The notes under the pieces were generated by a model that saw only the letters and a program-made list of their open reading frames with translations, did not search any database and was not told where the DNA came from. Both the position numbers and the translations under genes were made by a program. A DNA stretch of 64,000 nucleotides from Marinobacter sp. (lineage in GTDB: Bacteria > Pseudomonadota > Gammaproteobacteria > Pseudomonadales > Oleiphilaceae). Shown piece by piece: positions 18,255 to 26,702 of the stretch (its first letter is position 1; the number at the start of each line of letters is the position of its first letter). The stretch is taken from assembly GCA_030457765.1 (NCBI GenBank), contig JAKDUK010000008.1, positions 1 through 64,000 of the forward strand, written 5' to 3'.

Positions 18255-18318
18255 AATCGGTGAGCAACGCCGGTTTTTAAATGGCTATTTGATATGAATC
18301 AAAAATTGCGCCCGTGAG

Positions 18319-19773
18319 TTAGGGCTGAATTATCCCCAACTGCCTGTTAGCGGCATCGCGAATCTCCCGGTAACGATCAGGATTGCCTATCAATGTATCC
18401 AGATCATCCTCTGGAAAAATCTCATTTTTCTTGTTCTTGGCTTCCTCTTTAGAAAAGATCGACGGTATCAATTGTTCTAGGCAGCGCAACATAACCTCGG
18501 GCGAAACCGACGCCCCTGGTGATGCCCCAAGTAAGGTCCCGTAAGTTTTGTCCTTGGATACAAGGATTTCTGTGCCCATCTGCAAACCACGGTCTTTGAT
18601 AATTTGCACTCGCTGGCCGGCTTGAATCGGTTTCCAGTCAAATCGTTTACTCAAGCCCGGAGCAAAGCTATCAAGCTCCTCGAACATGCTTTTTTCGCCT
18701 TTGAAGGTCTCTGAAACCAGGTATTTAACCAGAGGGAAATTCTCTAAGGCGACATTCAGCAAGCCCGGGATATCATGCGGGCGAATGGATTTGAGGTAGT
18801 CAAAAAAGCCACGGCCTCTCTCGAGAAGAGGTTTGAATGAGGCGAAAGGACCAAACAATAAGTAATACTTACCGTCAACCAGCCGTAAGTCTAAATGCGG
18901 CACGGACATGGGAGGCGCGCCCACTTTCGCTCTGCCATAGGTTTTGGCCCGGTAATACTCGGCTTGCGCTTCACTGATCGGCGCCCGGAGAAAACGCCCG
19001 CCCACAGGAAAACCAGTGAAGCGGTTCCGAAACGGTAAGTGGCTTTTCTTCAAAAGCGGAAAGGCGCCCCCACCGGCACCGACAAAAAGCACATCCGCTT
19101 TGTACTGAACCGGTTTCCCCTTGTGTTCAGCCTCGATCACCCACCGCTCGGTTGGGCTCCTGTGCACGCGTTTAACGTGGGTGTCATACTCAAACTTCAC
19201 GCCCAGGCTCTCGTTTGCATACGCCGCCATTTGCGTCGTTAAAGCACCAAAATTAACGTCTGTACCTGTCTCAACCGCGGTCGCCGCCATTTTTTCATGG
19301 CGTGGGCGCTCGTCCATGGTGTAGGGAATCCAGCTTTTGATTTCATCAAAATCTTCTGAGTAACGCATGTGCTCAAAAAAATGATGGGCCGACATTTCCT
19401 TGAACCGTAACCGTAGTTCTTCAATAGCGAATTCGGAAACAATGGTGCAATGTTTGGTTTGATTAATAAACGTTTTAGGGTCTTTAATTGCCCCTTTTCT
19501 GATCAAATGAGCCCAAAATTGCTTGGCAATGTTGAACTGGGCATGAATCTTATAAGCTTTTTCAATAGAAATGGCCTCTCCATCCACGGGAGTATAGTTA
19601 AGCTCACAGTTTGCTTCATGCCCCGTGCCGGCGTTCCAGAATGGAGAGGAATTTCCTGCGCCAGCACTGTCCAATCTCTCTAAAATAGTGATATCCAGAT
19701 CTGGTGCCATCTCTTTTGCCAGGGTGGCAAAAGTGGTTCCCATAATCCCCGCGCCTATGATAACTACGTTCAT
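18319..19773 (-). CDS. mqo: Malate:quinone oxidoreductase
   Basis: A 484-aa FAD-dependent, membrane-associated enzyme that oxidises malate to oxaloacetate and passes electrons to quinone. An N-terminal Rossmann motif (GAGIMGTTFA, residues 7-16) is followed by the Mqo phrase NSSPFWNAGTGHEANCELNYT (residues about 41-61, read in parts). The C-terminus retains LLGASPGASVSPEVML. Length and start are normal. It stands alone between the copper operon and the iorAB-like pair; a link to copper tolerance is possible, because quinone-linked malate oxidation bypasses NADH, but this is not shown. Confidence 0.94.
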   Translation of the reverse strand: MNVVIIGAGIMGTTFATLAKEMAPDLDITILERLDSAGAGNSSPFWNAGTGHEANCELNYTPVDGEAISIEKAYKIHAQFNIAKQFWAHLIRKGAIKDPKTFINQTKHCTIVSEFAIEELRLRFKEMSAHHFFEHMRYSEDFDEIKSWIPYTMDERPRHEKMAATAVETGTDVNFGALTTQMAAYANESLGVKFEYDTHVKRVHRSPTERWVIEAEHKGKPVQYKADVLFVGAGGGAFPLLKKSHLPFRNRFTGFPVGGRFLRAPISEAQAEYYRAKTYGRAKVGAPPMSVPHLDLRLVDGKYYLLFGPFASFKPLLERGRGFFDYLKSIRPHDIPGLLNVALENFPLVKYLVSETFKGEKSMFEELDSFAPGLSKRFDWKPIQAGQRVQIIKDRGLQMGTEILVSKDKTYGTLLGASPGASVSPEVMLRCLEQLIPSIFSKEEAKNKKNEIFPEDDLDTLIGNPDRYREIRDAANRQLGIIQP

Positions 19774-19826
19774 AAAGTCTACCCGCCAGCGTCAAATTTC
19801 AGACATTCATCAAACGTTACTCAAAG

Positions 19827-22157
19827 TCAGCTTAGTTGGTTACCGACAGGAAGACGCCGGATTCTTTTTCCTGTGGCAGCGTAGATGGCATTGCACAATG
19901 CTGGAGCAACCGGCGGTAGGCCAGGTTCGCCCACACCGCCCATGGCATCGTTGGGGTTGTCGATCAAATGCACCCGGACCACCTTTGGCGCATCGGGCAT
20001 TCGGGGGATCAGGTAGCTGTCGAAGTTATCCTGCTGGGCGACGCCATCCTTGAACGTCACCTCGCTTTGCAGGGCGACACCGATGCCCATCACGCAGGAA
20101 CCTTCCATTTGTGATCGGATTCGTTCCGGATTGGCTTGGGGGCCACAATCGAACGCAATGTCCGCTCGATGAATGGTTAATTCACCCTGGTCGCCCACTT
20201 CCACGTCGAAAACGATGGCGGTGTAGGAGACAAAGCTGTTGTGGAAAGCCAGGCCCAAACCACGCCCCTTAGCTGTCTCACGACCCCAGCCAGCCTCTTT
20301 AGTGGCGCGCTCAATCACCCGGCGCATCCGGGCCACATCTATCGGGTGCTTGTCCGGATCTTCACCGTAGTTCCAGCCATCGCCAACGGTCAGGTTATGA
20401 ATTTCCCGGTCTGGCCCAAGTAGATCCAGAACATAATCCCGGTGGTCTTTACCGGCCGCCACTGCCATTTCGTGGGCAAAACTCTGGATGGCCCAAGCGT
20501 GGGGCAAGTTGTAAACCGAACGGAACCAGCCGATACGCACATGAGCCGGTGCGGGTGGATTTTCCAGCCGAATAGCGGCGATATTGAATGGCATGGTGTT
20601 GAAGCCCATGCCCTGTTCGAATTCCGCTATATGCTTGGGGTCCGGAGCAAAGAGCGATGTAATGCTGGGAGACAGAGTTCGGTGGCGCCAGCTGGTCGCC
20701 TTGCCCTCTCCATCCAGGCCCGCCTCCAGATGGTCAACGGAGACCGTATGGAAGTAAGTATGGCTGATATCGTCCTCGCGGGACCACTGCAGTTTGATCG
20801 GCTGCCCCTCGAATTCCTTCGCAACTAAGGCTGCCTCCATCACAAAATCCGGTTTCGACTTGCGGCCGAAACCACCGCCGAGCAGTGTTTGATGAAGGGT
20901 TACATTTTCCAGGTCCATCTCTAGTATCGCCGCGATGCCATCCCGGGCTGCCTTTGGATGTTGAACTGGAGCCCAAGCCTCGGCCTTACCGTTCTTAATC
21001 ATCACCACCGCGACTGGGGGCTCCATGGGGGCCTGAGCCATATGGGGCATATAGTAAGTTGCGGACACACGCGTTTCGGCCACTTGCAGAGCGGCCTCGA
21101 CATCGCCAGATTGACGGATAACTTTCCCGGGGGATTGTGCCGCCTTTTCCAGGGATTCCCGAAAAGCGTCGGTGGTGTAATCGGCGTTTTTACCGGCTGG
21201 AGCATTGTCCCATTCGATCTTCAAGGCTCTGCGACCTTCCATGGCGGCCCAGGTATTGGTAGCCACCACGGCAACGCCACCCAGCGGGTTGAATGCCGCT
21301 GGCTGGCGAGAGCCTTTAATGTGGATCACTTTTTTGACGCCGGCAACTTTCAGCGCATCGCTGTCATCGACGTTTTTCACTTTGGCGCCGTAGACTGGCG
21401 GGCGCGCCACCACTGCGTAGAGCGTGTTCTCCAGGTCTATATCGGCGCCAAAAATTGCCTTTCCGGAGACAATGTCTTCACCATCAATGGCCTTGGGGTG
21501 GGCGGATTTCAGTTCACCGTTGATCAGCCCGGATTCCTTGCCAATAAAGCGCAGCTCACTGTCGGATTTCAGAACCAGGTCATGGCGACCAGGGACATCC
21601 AGTTCCCGCGCGGCTTCTGCGAGGTCTCCAAAGCCGAGCTCTCGGTCTGTGGCTGGGTGAACCACCCTGTGGACCTCAGCGCGCACCTCGTGCACCGGCA
21701 CACCCCATTGATTGGCAGCGGCCTGCTCAAGCATCAGCCTGGCGGCGGCGGCAGCACGGCGCATGGGCTGATACCAATGACGCATGCTGCGAGAGCCATC
21801 GGTATTCTGGTTGCCGTACTTACCCTGGTCCCCTTCTGCCTGCCGCACCCGAACCTGATCCCAGTCTGCGCCCAGCTCGTCGGCAGCAACCATAACCAGG
21901 CTCGTGCGAATACCCTGCCCCATTTCGGCACGATTGTTGACAATCGTAACCAATCCGCCGGAATCGATGTGGATAAACACATTCGGGTTATCAATCCACC
22001 CACCAGGCATGGCGCCAGCGCCAAACTGGGCCTGTTCATTGGCCAGCCCCAGATCCCAGCGCGCAGCCAGCAGGAGCGCAGAGCCCCCGGCCAATCCTTT
22101 TAAAAGGCCGCGGCGGCTAACGTTGGCGAGTAACAGTGTATCGTCTGATCGGCTCAT
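19827..22157 (-). CDS. Molybdopterin-binding subunit of an IorB-like aldehyde/N-heterocycle hydroxylase
   Basis: A 776-aa large subunit of the xanthine-dehydrogenase superfamily. It begins with a twin-arginine signal (SRRGLLKGLAGG, residues about 14-25), so it should be exported folded to the periplasm with its partner. Cofactor-binding stretches include GGGFGRKSKPDF, MGQGIRTSL and the C-terminal GGVGEPGLPP with the likely catalytic Glu. It overlaps the [2Fe-2S] subunit gene as ATGA. Related enzymes (isoquinoline 1-oxidoreductase, periplasmic aldehyde dehydrogenase) often have a third cytochrome c subunit, which is absent next to it here. The substrate cannot be told from sequence. Confidence 0.9.
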   Translation of the reverse strand: MSRSDDTLLLANVSRRGLLKGLAGGSALLLAARWDLGLANEQAQFGAGAMPGGWIDNPNVFIHIDSGGLVTIVNNRAEMGQGIRTSLVMVAADELGADWDQVRVRQAEGDQGKYGNQNTDGSRSMRHWYQPMRRAAAAARLMLEQAAANQWGVPVHEVRAEVHRVVHPATDRELGFGDLAEAARELDVPGRHDLVLKSDSELRFIGKESGLINGELKSAHPKAIDGEDIVSGKAIFGADIDLENTLYAVVARPPVYGAKVKNVDDSDALKVAGVKKVIHIKGSRQPAAFNPLGGVAVVATNTWAAMEGRRALKIEWDNAPAGKNADYTTDAFRESLEKAAQSPGKVIRQSGDVEAALQVAETRVSATYYMPHMAQAPMEPPVAVVMIKNGKAEAWAPVQHPKAARDGIAAILEMDLENVTLHQTLLGGGFGRKSKPDFVMEAALVAKEFEGQPIKLQWSREDDISHTYFHTVSVDHLEAGLDGEGKATSWRHRTLSPSITSLFAPDPKHIAEFEQGMGFNTMPFNIAAIRLENPPAPAHVRIGWFRSVYNLPHAWAIQSFAHEMAVAAGKDHRDYVLDLLGPDREIHNLTVGDGWNYGEDPDKHPIDVARMRRVIERATKEAGWGRETAKGRGLGLAFHNSFVSYTAIVFDVEVGDQGELTIHRADIAFDCGPQANPERIRSQMEGSCVMGIGVALQSEVTFKDGVAQQDNFDSYLIPRMPDAPKVVRVHLIDNPNDAMGGVGEPGLPPVAPALCNAIYAATGKRIRRLPVGNQLS

Positions 22158-22618
22158 GAGCTGGCCTCCTGCTTGTCTGCGGCCCGTTCAATGGCCGCCA
22201 GGATGCGATTGTAGGTGCCACACCGGCATAGGTTGCCCGCCATGGCATCAACAATTTCCTGGGTTTCCGGTGCTGGGGTTTTCTTTAACAGCGCCGTGGC
22301 GTTCATGATCTGACCACTCTGGCAATAACCGCATTGAGCCACCCCCAGGTCGAGCCAGGCCTGTTGGACTTTCTGGCCAACAGGATCTTCCGCCATGGCC
22401 TCAATGGTTGTAATCTCACCCTTGGCGGCAGAGACCGGTGTAACACAGGACCGTATCGCAACCCCGTTCAGGTGAACAGTACAGGCACCGCACTGAGAAA
22501 TGCCGCACCCAAACTTGGTGCCTTTCATGCCCACCACATCTCGAATGGCCCAAAGCAACGGCATGTTATCGGGAACGTCCAGCTCGTGCTGTTTTCCGTT
22601 TATGGTCAGGGCGATCAT
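22154..22618 (-). CDS. [2Fe-2S] subunit of an IorA-like molybdenum hydroxylase
   Basis: A 154-aa small subunit that carries two [2Fe-2S] clusters and moves electrons from the molybdenum site. The plant-type ferredoxin cysteines are in GCGISQCGACTVHL (residues about 37-50) with a further Cys near 58. The second domain has CGYCQSGQIM and NLCRCGTY. There is no signal peptide, as expected when export rides on the twin-arginine signal of the large subunit. GGAGAG lies ahead of the ATG. It is 92 bp downstream of copB on the same strand and might be partly read from the copper operon. Confidence 0.92.
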   Translation of the reverse strand: MIALTINGKQHELDVPDNMPLLWAIRDVVGMKGTKFGCGISQCGACTVHLNGVAIRSCVTPVSAAKGEITTIEAMAEDPVGQKVQQAWLDLGVAQCGYCQSGQIMNATALLKKTPAPETQEIVDAMAGNLCRCGTYNRILAAIERAADKQEASS

Positions 22619-22710
22619 TGGTCTCTCCGTTGGTCTGCGGTTTAGGCCACACAGTCATTTATGGAATGGCTTTGAACTTAGCAGCTATGAGGAATTGTCA
22701 CCAACCCGAA

Positions 22711-23460
22711 TCAGAAGGAGATTCTTGCCCCCACCACCGCAAACCAGTCTTCTACATTGCCGCCACCAGCCTCAGAGAAGTCGGCGGTGTCGCCATACTT
22801 GCGCTCATGAACGACACCAATATAGGGAGAGAAAGCTCGATCAATAAGATCATAGCTCAACCGCAACCCGGTTTCTGTCGATACCAGGCCCTTACCTACA
22901 CCTATTTCCCGATCTTCACTGAACGCCACCGTCGCATCCAGGGTAGCCGAGAGGATCCAGTAGTTGGTTAACAGCAACTCATACTCCGCATCCAGTTCGG
23001 TAGACGTATCGCCATCCTTACTGACGTAAAAGTTGGCATCAATCTCAAACCACTGAGGCGCCAGGCCCGAGACGCCGAGCACAGCATAGGTTCGGTCTGG
23101 CCCTTCCGGTGTGTCTATCCGAATGCCGGCTTTTGCGTCGAAGAACTTGGATATCGGGATTTGACCCACCAACTGATTTTCCAGTGATTCGTAGGCTCGC
23201 TCTTCAAAGGAATACTCGCCACTGGTAAGCCAGCGAGCTTTAAAGTTGTCGGTGCCATAGAAGAAGTCAGCATCCCAAACGCCAATCTCTTCATCATCGT
23301 CGCTATAGCGGTATTCAAATTCCTCGAACTGCGCGCCCCACACGTTTAACGGCTGCTTCCGTTCAGTGGTGTCCAGCATCCGCTCTTGCGCGGACACTAA
23401 AGCGGGTATAACTCCCAGGCCCAAAAAGGTACTTATAATCAAAGGCGTCCAACGTTTCAT
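22711..23460 (-). CDS. copB: Copper resistance outer membrane protein CopB
   Basis: A 249-aa outer-membrane beta-barrel of the CopB/PcoB family with a signal peptide (residues 1-24, ending LVSAQ). The conserved start of the barrel is recognisable in VWGAQFEEFEYRYSDDDE and WDADFFYGTDNFKARW, and the C-terminus ends with Phe as most barrels do. The long Met-rich N-terminal segment of Pseudomonas CopB is absent. The start overlaps the multicopper-oxidase stop as ATGA, so the pair is translationally coupled. It probably binds or sequesters copper at the outer membrane. Confidence 0.92.
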   Translation of the reverse strand: MKRWTPLIISTFLGLGVIPALVSAQERMLDTTERKQPLNVWGAQFEEFEYRYSDDDEEIGVWDADFFYGTDNFKARWLTSGEYSFEERAYESLENQLVGQIPISKFFDAKAGIRIDTPEGPDRTYAVLGVSGLAPQWFEIDANFYVSKDGDTSTELDAEYELLLTNYWILSATLDATVAFSEDREIGVGKGLVSTETGLRLSYDLIDRAFSPYIGVVHERKYGDTADFSEAGGGNVEDWFAVVGARISF

Positions 23461-25220
23461 GCGTCACCTCCAACATCAACAGATTGCTCGCTAGACGTTG
23501 CCTGCGTAGATTCGGGCCCACCCTCAACAATAACCTTACGGAACATGCCGGCAGCCATGTGATAGGTCAGGTGGCAATGGAAGGCCCACTGTCCCGGTGC
23601 ATCAACCTCGGTTTCCATATACACCGTGGTGCCGGGCTGCACACTGACGGTGTGTTTGATCGGGTTCCACTGGCCCGCACCTACATCGAGAATCGACCAC
23701 ATACCGTGAAGATGCATGGGGTGCGTCATCATGGTCTCATTCACAAATTTGAAACGAACCCGTTCGCCGTATTTCAAGCGGATGGCGTCAGCGTCTTCGT
23801 ATTTAACGCCGTTGATGCTCCAGGTGTAGCGCTCCATATTGCCGGTAAGACGCAACTCGATTTCGCGCGTTGGTTCACGTTCATCATAAAGCGGCTTCTG
23901 GGCTTTCAGATCAGCGTAGGACAGGAATTTTCCGCCATTCGCCGCCTCCGGAACCAGACCACTGCCTTGAGCATAAAACGGATCGCTTGCACCACCGTCG
24001 GACATCGCCATCGAGCTATGATCCATGTCGGCCATCTTCGAATGATCCATGCCCTTCATTTGCGGCTGGTCCATACCCTTCATCTGGGAGTGGTCCATGC
24101 CAGACATACCGGCCATCTCGTTTGTGCTGTCCATATCGCCGTGATCCATACCTGGCATATCGCCATGATCCATGCCGGGCATACCGCCCATGTCGGCCAT
24201 GGTCAATCGTGCCGGTTCACGCAATCCCGGCACCGGTGCTTCCATTCCCTCTTGTGTTGCCAGCGTTGCTCTGGCATAGCCGGAGCGCCCCATAGACTCA
24301 GCAAAAATCGTATAGGCTTGATCGTCTTTTGGCCGAACGATCACATCGTAGGTTTCCGCAACGCCAATGCGAAACTCATCCACGTTAACTGGCTGCACGT
24401 TATTGCCATCGGCCTGCACAACCGTCATGTTCAGGCCCGGAATCCGGATATCAAAATAGGTCATGGCTGATGAATTGATGAAACGCAGTCGAATGCGCTC
24501 GCCAGGCTCAAAGATACCGGTCCAGTTCTGTTTTGGGCCCTTGCCGTTGATCAGTCCGGTAAAGCCCTGAAGGTCTTCCACATCGGCTTTCATCATGCGC
24601 ATGTCGCCCCAAGCCAGTCGATCCTTTACCGTGCTCAGAAAGCCGTTTTCAGAGGCGTCTGAAAAGAACTCCCCCACGGTTTGCTGGTCGCGGTTGTAGT
24701 AATCTGGTGTCACCTTCAGGTTACGCATAACTCGCTCGCTGGAATGCGGGTGTTTGTCGGCCAGCTGAACCACGTATTCCCGGTCATATCGAAATGGTTC
24801 ACGATCTTTTGGCTCGATAATAATAGAGCCAAAAGCGCCCTCCGGCTCCTGAAAACCTGAGTGGCTGTGAAACCAGTAGGTTCCAGATTGGGTAATGGGG
24901 AACTTGTAGGTGAATGTCTCTCCCGGTTTAATGCCCGGGAAGCTGATACCCGGAACACCATCCTGCTGAAAAGGAAGGATTATTCCGTGCCAATGAATAG
25001 AGGTCATCTCATCAAGGTTGTTAGTCACATTGATAGAAACCTCTTCTCCTTCTTTAAAACGCAGTACCGGGCCAGGAGATTCGCCATTGTAACCAATCCC
25101 CTCTTTTACAAATTCCCCAGTATCGATTTCAACCCGATCTACTGTCAGGTTGCATTCACCCGCTAAACCGATAGCCGGCAAGAGCAGGCCTAGAGCGCCT
25201 GCAATAAGGGTTCTCTTCAT
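23457..25220 (-). CDS. CopA/PcoA-type periplasmic multicopper oxidase
   Basis: A 587-aa three-domain cupredoxin oxidase that converts Cu(I) to the less toxic Cu(II). Copper-site motifs are complete: SIHWHG and YWFHSHSG in the first domain, then HPMHLHG and AFHCHLTYHMAAGM in the last. Between domains 2 and 3 is a long Met/His/Asp-rich insert (residues about 340-407), encoded by repeats of MDH-type units, typical of CopA. Unlike most CopA/PcoA proteins the signal (residues 1-20) has a single Lys-Arg and looks Sec-type rather than twin-arginine. GGGAGAG precedes the ATG. It is the second gene of a cupredoxin - oxidase - copB operon. Confidence 0.93.
   Translation of the reverse strand: MKRTLIAGALGLLLPAIGLAGECNLTVDRVEIDTGEFVKEGIGYNGESPGPVLRFKEGEEVSINVTNNLDEMTSIHWHGIILPFQQDGVPGISFPGIKPGETFTYKFPITQSGTYWFHSHSGFQEPEGAFGSIIIEPKDREPFRYDREYVVQLADKHPHSSERVMRNLKVTPDYYNRDQQTVGEFFSDASENGFLSTVKDRLAWGDMRMMKADVEDLQGFTGLINGKGPKQNWTGIFEPGERIRLRFINSSAMTYFDIRIPGLNMTVVQADGNNVQPVNVDEFRIGVAETYDVIVRPKDDQAYTIFAESMGRSGYARATLATQEGMEAPVPGLREPARLTMADMGGMPGMDHGDMPGMDHGDMDSTNEMAGMSGMDHSQMKGMDQPQMKGMDHSKMADMDHSSMAMSDGGASDPFYAQGSGLVPEAANGGKFLSYADLKAQKPLYDEREPTREIELRLTGNMERYTWSINGVKYEDADAIRLKYGERVRFKFVNETMMTHPMHLHGMWSILDVGAGQWNPIKHTVSVQPGTTVYMETEVDAPGQWAFHCHLTYHMAAGMFRKVIVEGGPESTQATSSEQSVDVGGDA
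24000..24200 (-). repeat. Coding tandem repeats for Met/His/Asp-rich units in the multicopper oxidase
   Basis: Imperfect repeats of short units encoding MPGMDHGD, MKGMDHSK and similar phrases, about 67 residues in total. The DNA repeats ATCCAT/CATG-type motifs every 15-30 bp. Such blocks change length easily by slippage, and the repeat number may vary between strains. Confidence 0.7.
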
Positions 25221-25240
25221 GACAAATCTCTCCCGAGCGA

Positions 25241-25834
25241 CTACTGTATTTTCTTCGAAGGCTTCAACTCGCCGGCGAGTGAGCGAACGCTGGCGTCTTC
25301 TGAGTTAAAATTCACATCACCGTACATGCCAGCTTGGTAGTGGCCCGGAACGTTACAAGCGAACTCAATATTGCCCTTGTCGGAAAACGTCCAGACAACT
25401 TCCTTACTCTCGCCAGGCTCTAACAACACGCTGTTCGGATCGTCATGTTTCATGGTCTGGCCGTTCCCCATGTCCATTTCCATCATGTCGTGATTGAGCT
25501 TGCCACCCTGAATAATGCCGTGCTCAACCATCATCATCATCTCTTCTTGATGCGCCTCGTGCATGTCGGGGGTGCCAATATTAAATTCGTGCACCAAGTT
25601 GCCTTTGTTCTCAACAACAAAACGTACGGTTTCCCCAGGCGCTACCTCGATTTTTTCAGGCTCGTAGTAGTTGTCGTACATCTCTACAGTGATACTGCGG
25701 CTGGCATCCGAGGCTTTACCCGGTTCTCCGCTTTTCGCGCCGTGACCGTGCCCACCTCCATGAGCACCAGCCCCAAGAGCTACTGCTGAAATTGACATGG
25801 CGAGTGCTGCAACAACGAACTTTGATAAGGTCAT
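25241..25834 (-). CDS. Periplasmic cupredoxin, CopI-like copper tolerance protein
   Basis: A 197-aa secreted protein. A signal peptide (residues 1-22) is followed by a His/Gly-rich tip (AHGGGHGHGAKSG) and a plastocyanin/azurin-type cupredoxin fold (about 45-165). Probable type-1 copper ligands are the His in NLVHEFNIG and the Cys/His/Met in FACNVPGHYQAGM. An insert rich in Met and His (HEEEMM-like stretch at about 90-125) is typical of CopI-like proteins. The ATG at 25834 has AGGAAA upstream; an upstream in-frame start would add 29 unlikely residues. It heads the operon, with a copper box 99-114 bp upstream. Confidence 0.88.
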   Translation of the reverse strand: MTLSKFVVAALAMSISAVALGAGAHGGGHGHGAKSGEPGKASDASRSITVEMYDNYYEPEKIEVAPGETVRFVVENKGNLVHEFNIGTPDMHEAHQEEMMMMVEHGIIQGGKLNHDMMEMDMGNGQTMKHDDPNSVLLEPGESKEVVWTFSDKGNIEFACNVPGHYQAGMYGDVNFNSEDASVRSLAGELKPSKKIQ

Positions 25835-25932
25835 CAAATTTTTCCTGTGTAATTGCTTAGGTTTATACGTGGATGTGTTTGCCCGGAAGCGTGGGCATTT
25901 AGCGAAAACGCTTGGTACCATCGCGCATTAAC

Positions 25933-25948
25933 CTGAACTCTTTCTGAA
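25933..25948 (-). promoter_or_regulatory. Copper box for the cupredoxin-oxidase-copB operon
   Basis: CTGAA at 25933-25937 and 25944-25948 on the plus strand, 11-bp period, so TTCAG-N6-TTCAG reads leftward toward the cupredoxin gene. It is the left half of a divergent pair with the box at 25968-25983. Confidence 0.74.
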
Positions 25949-25967
25949 AATCTGGAATTATTTGCAG

Positions 25968-25983
25968 TTCAGGCTCAATTCAG
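25968..25983 (+). promoter_or_regulatory. Copper box for the two-component regulator operon
   Basis: TTCAG at 25968-25972 and 25979-25983, 11-bp period, reading rightward, 54-69 bp before the response-regulator start at 26037. It implies the regulator controls its own operon. Confidence 0.74.
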
Positions 25984-26036
25984 TTTGATAAGCGACACTG
26001 CTTCGGCCTGTTTTGGCTTAAAAAAGGAAGCGACAC

Positions 26037-26702
26037 ATGAGACTACTGCTGGTAGAGGACGATCGACTGCTTGCTGAAGGGCTTGCCAGCCAGCTTGAGA
26101 AAGCCGGTTTCAGCGTGGATGTCACTCGCACCGCCAAAGAAGCTGTCATTTTGGGGGAACAGGAAGATTACAAAGCCGGCGTGCTGGATCTCGGCTTGCC
26201 AGATGGAAATGGCCTGGACGTGCTGAGAAAGTGGCGTTCGAGCAAAGCCATCTTTCCGGTACTGATCCTGACTGCACGAGGGGATTGGCAAGATAAAGTA
26301 AACGGTCTCAAAGCGGGCGCAGACGACTACCTGGCCAAACCCTTTCAAACCGAAGAACTGATTGCCAGGCTGAATGCCATCATGCGAAGAAGCGAAGGCA
26401 GAGTGCAGTCATCGGTAAAGGCGGGGCGGTTTGAACTGGATGAGAACCGACAGTGCCTGAAGGTCGACGATGGCACAGAACGCAGCCTGACCGGCACGGA
26501 GTTCCGCTTGCTTCGGTGTTTGATGGGCCGTCCTGGCCATATTTTTTCCAAGGAGCAGCTTATGGAGCAGCTCTACAATCTTAACGAAAGCCCGAATGAA
26601 AACATTATTGAAGCTTATATCCGGCGCCTGAGGAAGCTGGTCGGGCCGGAGACCATCGCCACGCGGCGCGGCCAGGGATATCTGTTTAATGACGCTGTTT
26701 AA
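26037..26702 (+). CDS. copR: OmpR-family copper response regulator
   Basis: A 221-aa response regulator with an N-terminal receiver domain (acidic pocket D8/D9, phospho-acceptor D51 in VLDLGLPDG, Lys in AKPF) and a C-terminal winged helix (LTGTEFRLLRCLMG to RRGQGYLF). It is closest in feel to the QseB/PmrA/CusR group, which binds direct repeats with 10-11 bp period. This fits the TTCAG-N6-TTCAG boxes found across the window, including one on its own promoter. Divergent from the copper oxidase operon and overlapping the kinase gene by 14 bp, it is the best candidate for the regulator of the whole block. Confidence 0.92.
   Translation: MRLLLVEDDRLLAEGLASQLEKAGFSVDVTRTAKEAVILGEQEDYKAGVLDLGLPDGNGLDVLRKWRSSKAIFPVLILTARGDWQDKVNGLKAGADDYLAKPFQTEELIARLNAIMRRSEGRVQSSVKAGRFELDENRQCLKVDDGTERSLTGTEFRLLRCLMGRPGHIFSKEQLMEQLYNLNESPNENIIEAYIRRLRKLVGPETIATRRGQGYLFNDAV

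Noticed and set aside
20958-22103. Long plus-strand open frame (381 codons) opposite the molybdopterin subunit gene
   Set aside because: It is antisense to a clear enzyme gene, has no recognisable motif and reflects codon bias of the real gene.
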